A DNA stretch of 64,000 nt, taken from Steinernema hermaphroditum. Its lineage: Eukaryota > Nematoda > Chromadorea > Rhabditida > Steinernematidae. Made by a program: the position numbers and the translations under genes. Numbering within the stretch: the stretch's first letter is position 1; every line of letters begins with the position of its first letter. The stretch is taken from the NCBI GenBank assembly GCA_030435675.1, contig CM059624.1, forward strand, positions 11,246,769 through 11,310,768. Reading direction: 5' to 3'. Below the pieces are notes generated by a model. It had not been told where the DNA came from. It did no database searches and was given only the letters and a program-made list of their open reading frames with translations. This document shows, one piece after another, positions 50,104 through 60,224 of the stretch.

Positions 50104-53100
50104 GAGCAGAGGGGTCAGATGCATAACTCTTTGTATGAACAAGGCCCTAACTGTCTCGAATTGAAAGTTTTGCAGGAAACTAAGATAGTCCACAGGAAAT
50201 CCAACGAGAGTAGGCGCGTTCGATCAGGCTCGTGCAGTTCTACAAGATGGAATCATAAAAATGCTATGGTACTTTGGAGCAGGAGGGTCAGGTGCAGAAC
50301 TCTTTGTATGAACAAGGCCCTATCTGTCTCGAATTGAAAGTTTTGCAGGAAACTAAGATAGTCCACAGTAAACCCAACGAGAGTAGGCGCGTTCGATCAG
50401 GCTCGTGCAGTTCTACAAGATCCAATCATAAAAATGCTATGGTACTTTGGAGCGGAGGGGTCAGATGCAGAACTCTTTGCATGAACAAGGCCCTATCTGT
50501 CTCGAATTGAAAGTTTTGCAGGAAACTAAGATAGTCCACAGGAAATCCAACGAGAGTAGGCGCGTTCAATCAGGCTCGTGCAGTTCTACAAGATGGAATC
50601 ATAAAAATGCTATGGTACTTTGGAGCAGGAGGGTCAGATGCAGAACTCTTTGTATGAACAAGGCCCTATCTGTCTCGAATTGAAAGTTTTGCAGTAAACT
50701 AAGATAGTCCACAGGAAATCCAACGAGAGTAGGCGCGTTCAATCAGGCTCGTGCAGTTCTACAAGATGGAATCATAAAAATGCTATGGTACTTTGGAGCA
50801 GGAGGGTCAGGTGCAGAACTCTTTGTATGAACAAGGCCCTATCTGTCTCGAATTGAAAGTTTTGCAGGAAACTAAGATAGTCCACAGGAAATACAACGAG
50901 AGTAGGCGCGTTCGATCAGGCTCGTGCAGTTCTACAAGATCCAATCATAAAAATTGGAGCGGAGGGGTCAGATGCATAACTCTTTGTATGAACAAGGCCC
51001 TAACTGTCTCGAATTGAAAGTTTTGCAGGAAACTAAGATAGTCCACAGGAAATCCAACGAGAGTAGGCGCGTTCGATCAGGCTCGTGCAGTTCTATAAGA
51101 TCCAATCATAAAAATGCTATGGTACTTTGGAGCAGGAGGGTCAGATGCAGAACTCTTTGGTGTGAGCAAGGGCCCTATCTGTCTCGAATTGAAAGTTTTG
51201 CAGGAAACTAAGATAGTCCACAGGAAATCCAACGAGAGTAGGCGCGTTCAATCAGGCTCGTGCAGTTCTACAAGATGGAATCATAAAAATGCTATGGTAC
51301 TTTGGAGCAGGAGGGTCAGGTGCAGAACTCTTTGTATGAACAAGGCCCTATCTGTCTCGAATTGAAAGTTTTGCAGGAAACTAAGATAGTCCACAGGAAA
51401 TCCAACGAGAGTAGGCGCGTTCAATCAGGCTCGTGCAGTTCTACAAGATCCAATCATAAAAATGCTATGGTACTTTGGAGCAGGAGGGTCAGATGCAGAA
51501 CTCTTTGCATGAACAAGGCCCTATCTGTCTCGAATTGAAAGTTTTGCAGGAAACTAAGATAGTCCACAGGAAATCCAACGAGAGTAGGCGCGTTCGATCA
51601 GGCTCGTGCAGTTCTACAAGATCCAATCATAAAAATGCTATGGTACTTTGGAGCAGGAGGGTCAGATGCAGAACTCTTTGCATGAACAAGGCCCTATCTG
51701 TCTCGAATTGAAAGTTTTGCAGGAAACTAAGATAGTCCACAGGAAATCCAACGAGAGTAGGCGCGTTCAATCAGGCTCGTGCAGTTCTACAAGATGGAAT
51801 CATAAAAATGCTATGGTACTTTGGAGCAGGAGGGTCAGATGCAGAACTCTTTGCATGAACAAGGCCCTATCTGTCTCGAATTGAAAGTTTTGCAGGAAAC
51901 TAAGATAGTCCACAGGAAATCCAACGAGAGTAGGCGCGTTCGATCAGGCTCGTGCAGTTCTACAAGATCCAATCATAAAAATGCTATGGTACTTTGGAGC
52001 AGGAGGGGTCAGATGCAGAACTCTTTGCATGAACAAGGCCCTATCTGTCTCGAATTGAAAGTTTTGCAGGAAACTAAGATAGTCCACAGGAAATCCAACG
52101 AGAGTAGGCGCGTTCAATCAGGCTCGTGCAGTTCTACAAGATGGAATCATAAAAATGCTATGGTACTTTGGAGCAGGAGGGTCAGATGCAGAACTCTTTG
52201 CATGAACAAGGCCCTATCTGTCTCGAATTGAAAGTTTTGCAGGAAACTAAGATAGTCCACAGGAAATCCAACGAGAGTAGGCGCGTTCGATCAGGCTCGT
52301 GCAGTTCTATAAGATCCAATCATAAAAATGCTATGGTACTTTGGAGCAGGAGGGTCAGGTGCAGAACTCTTTGCATGAACAAGGCCCTATCTGTCTCGAA
52401 TTGAAAGATTTGCAGGAAACTAAGATAGTCCACAGGAAATCCAACGAGAGTAGGCGCGTTCGATCAGGCTCGTGCAGTTCTATAAGATCCAATCATAAAA
52501 ATGCTATGGTACTTTGGAGCAGGAGGGTCAGATGCAGAACTCTTTGCATGAACAAGGCCCTAACTGTCTCGAATTGAAAGTTTTGCAGGAAACTAAGATA
52601 GTCCACAGGAAATCCAACGAGAGTAGGCGCGTTCGATCAGGCTCGTGCAGTTCTATAAGATCCAATCATAAAAATGCTATGGTACTTTGGAGCAGGAGGG
52701 TCAGATGCAGAACTCTTTGCATGAACAAGGCCCTATCTGTCTCGAATTGAAAGTTTTGCAGGAAACTAAGATAGTCCACAGGAAATCCAACGAGAGTAGG
52801 CGCGTTCAATCAGGCTCGTGCAGTTCTACAAGATGGAATCATAAAAATGCTATGGTACTTTGGAGCAGGAGGGTCAGATGCAGAACTCTTTGCATGAACA
52901 AGGCCCTATCTGTCTCGAATTGAAAGTTTTGCAGGAAACTAAGATAGTCCACAGGAAATCCAACGAGAGTAGGCGCGTTCGATCAGGCTCGTGCAGTTCT
53001 ATAAGATCCAATCATAAAAATGCTATGGTACTTTGGAGCAGGAGGGTCAGGTGCAGAACTCTTTGTATGAACAAGGCCCTATCTGTCTCGAATTGAAAGT

Positions 53101-55419
53101 TTTGCAGGAAACTAAGATAGTCCACAGGAAATCCAACGAGAGTAGGCGCGTTCGATCAGGCTCGTGCAGTTCTACAAGATCCAATCATAAAAATGCTATG
53201 GAGCTTTGGAGCAGGAGGGTCAGATGCATAACTCTTTGTATGAACAAGGCCCTATCTGTCTCGAATTGAATGTTTTGCAGGAAACTAAGATAGTCCACAG
53301 GAAATCCAACGAGAGTAGGCGCGTTCGATCAGGCTCGTGCAGTTCTATAAGATCCAATCATAAAAATGCTATGGTACTTTGGAGCAGGAGGGTCAGATGC
53401 AGAGCTCTTGGTGTGAGCAAGGGCCCTGCTGTCTCGAATTGAAAGTTTTGCAGGAAACTAAGATAGTCCACAGGAAATCCAACGAGAGTAGGCGCGTTCG
53501 ATCAGGCTCGTGCAGTTCTACAAGATCCAATCATAAAAATTGGAGCGGAGGGGTCAGATGCATAACTCTTTGTATGAACAAGGCCCTAACTGTCTCGAAT
53601 TGAAAGTTTTGCAGGAAACTAAGATAGTCCACAGGAAATCCAACGAGAGTAGGCGCGTTCGATCAGGCTCGTGCAGTTCTACAAGATGGAATCATAAAAA
53701 TGCTATGGTACTTTGGAGCAGGAGGGTCAGATGCAGAACTCTTTGCATGAACAAGGCCCTATCTGTCTCGAATTGAAAGTTTTGCAGGAAACTAAGATAG
53801 TCCACAGGAAATCCAACGAGAGTAGGCGCGTTCAATCAGGCTCGTGCAGTTCTACAAGATGGATTCATAAAAATGCTATGGTACTTTGGAGCAGGAGGGT
53901 CAGATGCAGAACTCTTTGCATGAACAAGGCCCTATCTGTCTCGAATTGAAAGTTTTGCAGGAAACTAAGATAGTCCACAGGAAATCCAACGAGAGTAGGC
54001 GCGTTCGATCAGGCTCGTGCAGTTCTACAAGATGGAATCATAAAAATGCTATGGTACTTTGGAGCAGGAGGGTCAGATGCAGAACTCTTTGCATGAACAA
54101 GGCCCTATCTGTCTCGAATTGAAAGTTTTGCAGGAAACTAAGATAGTCCACAGTAATCCCAACGGGAATAGGCGCGTTCGATCAGGCTCGTGCAGTTCTA
54201 CAAGATCCAATCATAAAAATAATTGGAGCGGAGGGGTCAGATGCATAACTCTTTGTATGAACAAGGCCCTAACTGTCTCGAATTGAAAGTTTTGCAGGAA
54301 ACTAAGATAGTCCACAGGAAATCCAACGAGAGTAGGCGCGTTCGATCAGGCTCGTGCAGTTCTACAAGATGGAATCATAAAAATGCTATGGTACTTTGGA
54401 GCAGGAGGGTCAGATGCAGAACTCTTTGTATGAACAAGGCCCTATCTGTCTCGAATTGAAAGTTTTGCAGGAAACTAAGACAGTCCACAGGAAATCCAAC
54501 GAGAGTAGGCGCGTTCGATCAGGCTCGTGCAGTTCTACAAGATCCAATCATAAAAATTGGAGCGGAGGGGTCAGATGCATAACTCTTTGTATGAACAAGG
54601 CCCTAACTGTCTCGAATTGAAAGTTTTGCAGGAAACTAAGATAGTCCACAGGAAATCCAACGAGAGTAGGCGCGTTCGATCAGGCTCGTGCAGTTCTATA
54701 AGATCCAATCATAAAAATGCTATGGTACTTTGGAGCAGGAGGGTCAGATGCAGAGCTCTTGGTGTGAGCAAGGGCCCTGCTGTCTCGAATTGAAAGTTTT
54801 GCAGGAAACTAAGATAGTCCACAGGAAATCCAACGAGAGTAGGCGCGTTCAATCAGGCTCGTGCAGTTCTACAAGATCCAATCATAAAAATGCTATGGTA
54901 CATTGGAGCAGGAGGGTCAGATGCAGAACTCTTTGCATGAACAAGGCCCTATCTGTCTCGAATTGAAAGTTTTGCAGGAAACTAAGATAGTCCACAGGAA
55001 ATCCAACGAGAGTAGGCGCGTTCGATCAGGCTCGTGCAGTTCTATAAGATCCAATCATAAAAATGCTATGGTACTTTGGAGCAGGAGGGTCAGATGCAGA
55101 ACTCTTTGTATGAACAAGGCCCTATCTGTCTCGAATTGAAAGTTTTGCAGGAAACTAAGATAGTCCACAGGAAATCCAACGAGAGTAGGCGCGTTCGATC
55201 AGGCTCGTGCAGTTCTACAAGATCCAATCATAAAAATTATGGTACTTTGGAGCGGAGGGGTCAGATGCATAACTCTTTGTATGAACAAGGCCCTAACTGT
55301 CTCGAATTGAAAGTTTTGCAGGAAACTAAGATAGTCCACAGGAAATCCAACGAGAGTAGGCGCGTTCGATCAGGCTCGTGCAGTTCTACAAGATGGAATC
55401 ATAAAAATGCTATGGTACT
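50104..55419 (+). repeat. Block E2: mixed monomers between the two large HORs
   Basis: Plain and GTTCAATC/GATGG units alternate in places (51,475, 51,648, 51,821, 51,994), giving a 346-347 bp dimer. Units with TCTATAAGATCC follow (about 52,310-53,350). Two units with GAGCTCTTGGTGTGAGC and GGGCCCTGCTG stand at about 53,403 and 54,754, each preceded by a TCTATAAG unit. From 53,540 the a-b-c-d order of the later 14-mer HOR is first seen (53,540, 53,713, 53,886, 54,059), so its building blocks predate the duplication. Confidence 0.7.
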
Positions 55420-57813
55420 TTGGAGCAGGAGGGTCAGATGCAGAACTCTTTGCATGAACAAGGCCCTATCTGTCTCGAATTGAAAGTTTTGCAGGAAACT
55501 AAGATAGTCCACAGGAAATCCAACGAGAGTAGGCGCGTTCAATCAGGCTCGTGCAGTTCTACAAGATGGATTCATAAAAATGCTATGGTACTTTGGAGCA
55601 GGAGGGTCAGATGCAGAACTCTTTGCATGAACAAGGCCCTATCTGTCTCGAATTGAAAGTTTTGCAGGAAACTAAGATAGTCCACAGGAAATCCAACGAG
55701 AGTAGGCGCGTTCGATCAGGCTCGTGCAGTTCTACAAGATGGAATCATAAAAATGCTATGGTACTTTGGAGCAGGAGGGTCAGATGCAGAACTCTTTGCA
55801 TGAACAAGGCCCTATCTGTCTCGAATTGAAAGTTTTGCAGGAAACTAAGATAGTCCACAGTAATCCCAACGGGAATAGGCGCGTTCGATCAGGCTCGTGC
55901 AGTTCTATAAGATCCAATCATAAAAATGCTATGGTACTTTGGAGCAGGAGGGTCAGATGCAGAACTCTTTGCATGAACAAGGCCCTATCTGTCTCGAATT
56001 GAAAGTTTTGCAGGAAACTAAGATAGTCCACAGGAAATCCAACGAGAGTAGGCGCGTTCGATCAGGCTCGTGCAGTTCTACAAGATCCAATCATAAAAAT
56101 TGGAGCGGAGGGGTCAGATGCATAACTCTTTGTATGAACAAGGCCCTAACTGTCTCGAATTGAAAGTTTTGCAGGAAACTAAGATAGTCCACAGGAAATC
56201 CAACGAGAGTAGGCGCGTTCGATCAGGCTCGTGCAGTTCTACAAGATGGAATCATAAAAATGCTATGGTACTTTGGAGCAGGAGGGTCAGATGCAGAACT
56301 CTTTGCATGAACAAGGCCCTATCTGTCTCGAATTGAAAGTTTTGCAGGAAACTAAGATAGTCCACAGGAAATCCAACGAGAGTAGGCGCGTTCAATCAGG
56401 CTCGTGCAGTTCTACAAGATGGATTCATAAAAATGCTATGGTACTTTGGAGCAGGAGGGTCAGATGCAGAACTCTTTGCATGAACAAGGCCCTATCTGTC
56501 TCGAATTGAAAGTTTTGCAGGAAACTAAGATAGTCCACAGGAAATCCAACGAGAGTAGGCGCGTTCGATCAGGCTCGTGCAGTTCTACAAGATGGAATCA
56601 TAAAAATGCTATGGTACTTTGGAGCAGGAGGGTCAGATGCAGAACTCTTTGCATGAACAAGGCCCTATCTGTCTCGAATTGAAAGTTTTGCAGGAAACTA
56701 AGATAGTCCACAGTAATCCCAACGGGAATAGGCGCGTTCGATCAGGCTCGTGCAGTTCTACAAGATCCAATCATAAAAATATGGAGCGGAGGGGTCAGAT
56801 GCATAACTCTTTGTATGAACAAGGCCCTAACTGTCTCGAATTGAAAGTTTTGCAGGAAACTAAGATAGTCCACAGGAAATCCAACGAGAGTAGGCGCGTT
56901 CGATCAGGCTCGTGCAGTTCTACAAGATGGAATCATAAAAATGCTATGGTACTTTGGAGCAGGAGGGTCAGATGCAGAACTCTTTGCATGAACAAGGCCC
57001 TATCTGTCTCGAATTGAAAGTTTTGCAGGAAACTAAGATAGTCCACAGGAAATCCAACGAGAGTAGGCGCGTTCAATCAGGCTCGTGCAGTTCTACAAGA
57101 TGGATTCATAAAAATGCTATGGTACTTTGGAGCAGGAGGGTCAGATGCAGAACTCTTTGCATGAACAAGGCCCTATCTGTCTCGAATTGAAAGTTTTGCA
57201 GGAAACTAAGATAGTCCACAGGAAATCCAACGAGAGTAGGCGCGTTCAATCAGGCTCGTGCAGTTCTACAAGATGGATTCATAAAAATGCTATGGTACTT
57301 TGGAGCAGGAGGGTCAGATGCAGAACTCTTTGCATGAACAAGGCCCTATCTGTCTCGAATTGAAAGTTTTGCAGGAAACTAAGATAGTCCACAGGAAATC
57401 CAACGAGAGTAGGCGCGTTCGATCAGGCTCGTGCAGTTCTACAAGATGGAATCATAAAAATGCTATGGTACTTTGGAGCAGGAGGGTCAGATGCAGAACT
57501 CTTTGTATGAACAAGGCCCTATCTGTCTCGAATTGAAAGTTTTGCAGGAAACTAAGATAGTCCACAGGAAATCCAACGAGAGTAGGCGCGTTCGATCAGG
57601 CTCGTGCAGTTCTACAAGATCCAATCATAAAAATTATTACTTGGAGCGGAGGGGTCAGATGCATAACTCTTTGTATGAACAAGGCCCTAACTGTCTCGAA
57701 TTGAAAGTTTTGCAGGAAACTAAGATAGTCCACAGGAAATCCAACGAGAGTAGGCGCGTTCGATCAGGCTCGTGCAGTTCTACAAGATGGAATCATAAAA
57801 ATGCTATGGTACT
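55420..57813 (+). repeat. 14-monomer HOR, copy 1 (2,394 bp)
   Basis: Monomer classes are: a = GCGGAGGGG, GCATAAC, CCTAACTG, GATGGAATC; b = GTTCAATC with GATGGATTC; c = GTTCGATC with GATGGAATC; d = GTAATCCC/CGGGAAT with GATCC; e = GGAAATCC/CGAGAG with GATCC. The order is b c d e a, then b c d a, then b b c e a, with b starting at 55,420, 56,273, 56,954 and 57,127. The first d carries TCTATAAG. The fourteenth unit (a) ends where copy 2 begins. Confidence 0.87.
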
Positions 57814-60224
57814 TTGGAGCAGGAGGGTCAGATGCAGAACTCTTTGCATGAACAAGGCCCTATCTGTCTCGAATTGAAAGTTTTGCAGGAAACTAAGATA
57901 GTCCACAGGAAATCCAACGAGAGTAGGCGCGTTCAATCAGGCTCGTGCAGTTCTACAAGATGGATTCATAAAAATGCTATGGTACTTTGGAGCAGGAGGG
58001 TCAGATGCAGAACTCTTTGCATGAACAAGGCCCTATCTGTCTCGAATTGAAAGTTTTGCAGGAAACTAAGATAGTCCACAGGAAATCCAACGAGAGTAGG
58101 CGCGTTCGATCAGGCTCGTGCAGTTCTACAAGATGGAATCATAAAAATGCTATGGTACTTTGGAGCAGGAGGGTCAGATGCAGAACTCTTTGCATGAACA
58201 AGGCCCTATCTGTCTCGAATTGAAAGTTTTGCAGGAAACTAAGATAGTCCACAGTAATCCCAACGGGAATAGGCGCGTTCGATCAGGCTCGTGCAGTTCT
58301 ATAAGATCCAATCATAAAAATGCTATGGTACTTTGGAGCAGGAGGGTCAGATGCAGAACTCTTTGCATGAACAAGGCCCTATCTGTCTCGAATTGAAAGT
58401 TTTGCAGGAAACTAAGATAGTCCACAGGAAATCCAACGAGAGTAGGCGCGTTCGATCAGGCTCGTGCAGTTCTACAAGATCCAATCATAAAAATTAGAGC
58501 GGAGGGGTCAGATGCATAACTCTTTGTATGAACAAGGCCCTAACTGTCTCGAATTGAAAGTTTTGCAGGAAACTAAGATAGTCCACAGGAAATCCAACGA
58601 GAGTAGGCGCGTTCGATCAGGCTCGTGCAGTTCTACAAGATGGAATCATAAAAATGCTATGGTACTTTGGAGCAGGAGGGTCAGATGCAGAACTCTTTGC
58701 ATGAACAAGGCCCTATCTGTCTCGAATTGAAAGTTTTGCAGGAAACTAAGATAGTCCACAGGAAATCCAACGAGAGTAGGCGCGTTCAATCAGGCTCGTG
58801 CAGTTCTACAAGATGGATTCATAAAAATGCTATGGTACTTTGGAGCAGGAGGGTCAGATGCAGAACTCTTTGCATGAACAAGGCCCTATCTGTCTCGAAT
58901 TGAAAGTTTTGCAGGAAACTAAGATAGTCCACAGGAAATCCAACGAGAGTAGGCGCGTTCGATCAGGCTCGTGCAGTTCTACAAGATGGAATCATAAAAA
59001 TGCTATGGTACTTTGGAGCAGGAGGGTCAGATGCAGAACTCTTTGCATGAACAAGGCCCTATCTGTCTCGAATTGAAAGTTTTGCAGGAAACTAAGATAG
59101 TCCACAGTAATCCCAACGGGAATAGGCGCGTTCGATCAGGCTCGTGCAGTTCTACAAGATCCAATCATAAAAATGCTATGGTACTTTGGAGCGGAGGGGT
59201 CAGATGCATAACTCTTTGTATGAACAAGGCCCTAACTGTCTCGAATTGAAAGTTTTGCAGGAAACTAAGATAGTCCACAGGAAATCCAACGAGAGTAGGC
59301 GCGTTCGATCAGGCTCGTGCAGTTCTACAAGATGGAATCATAAAAATGCTATGGTACTTTGGAGCAGGAGGGTCAGATGCAGAACTCTTTGCATGAACAA
59401 GGCCCTATCTGTCTCGAATTGAAAGTTTTGCAGGAAACTAAGATAGTCCACAGGAAATCCAACGAGAGTAGGCGCGTTCAATCAGGCTCGTGCAGTTCTA
59501 CAAGATGGATTCATAAAAATGCTATGGTACTTTGGAGCAGGAGGGTCAGATGCAGAACTCTTTGCATGAACAAGGCCCTATCTGTCTCGAATTGAAAGTT
59601 TTGCAGGAAACTAAGATAGTCCACAGGAAATCCAACGAGAGTAGGCGCGTTCAATCAGGCTCGTGCAGTTCTACAAGATGGATTCATAAAAATGCTATGG
59701 TACTTTGGAGCAGGAGGGTCAGATGCAGAACTCTTTGCATGAACAAGGCCCTATCTGTCTCGAATTGAAAGTTTTGCAGGAAACTAAGATAGTCCACAGG
59801 AAATCCAACGAGAGTAGGCGCGTTCGATCAGGCTCGTGCAGTTCTACAAGATGGAATCATAAAAATGCTATGGTACTTTGGAGCAGGAGGGTCAGATGCA
59901 GAACTCTTTGCATGAACAAGGCCCTATCTGTCTCGAATTGAAAGTTTTGCAGGAAACTAAGATAGTCCACAGTAATCCCAACGGGAATAGGCGCGTTCGA
60001 TCAGGCTCGTGCAGTTCTACAAGATCCAATCATAAAAATCGTATGGTACTTTGGAGCAGGAGGGGTCAGATGCATAACTCTTTGTATGAACAAGGCCCTA
60101 ACTGTCTCGAATTGAAAGTTTTGCAGGAAACTAAGATAGTCCACAGGAAATCCAACGAGAGTAGGCGCGTTCGATCAGGCTCGTGCAGTTCTACAAGATG
60201 GAATCATAAAAATGCTATGGTACT
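57814..60224 (+). repeat. 14-monomer HOR, copy 2 (2,411 bp)
   Basis: The monomer order is the same as in copy 1: b c d e a at 57,814, b c d a at 58,667, b b c d a at 59,359. The first d again carries TCTATAAG. One class differs: the unit at 59,878 is GTAATCCC/CGGGAAT, where copy 1 has GGAAATCC/CGAGAG. The three junctions leading into the a units differ from their partners in copy 1, at 58,491-58,500, about 59,165-59,190 and 60,036-60,060. Most of the 17-bp length difference comes from those junctions. Confidence 0.87.

Larger units (their letters stand above)
34560..60060 (+). repeat. Dispersed a-class monomers with a hypervariable upstream junction
   Basis: The normal spacer is AAAAATGCTATGGTACTTTG before GAGC. 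Before units that read GCGGAGGGGTC and usually GCATAAC, it is altered at about 37,158 (AAAAATTATATTTGG), 38,881 (AAAAATGATGGACTGG), 39,572 (AAAAATTGG), 39,736 (AAAAATGTATGGTACTGG), 40,427 (AAAAATTGG), 43,366 (AAAAATATGG), 44,918, 45,947, 50,950, 53,536, 54,553 and 56,096 (AAAAATTGG), 50,091 and 57,631 (AAAAATTATTACTTGG), 54,217 (AAAAATAATTGG), 55,233 (GC lost), 56,777 (AAAAATATGG), 58,491 (AAAAATTAGAGC) and 60,036 (AAAAATCGTATGG). Full-length forms also occur, near 34,557, 41,285 and 59,168. All but the 60,036 form are shorter than normal, so most units before these junctions are 161-171 bp. Confidence 0.85.
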
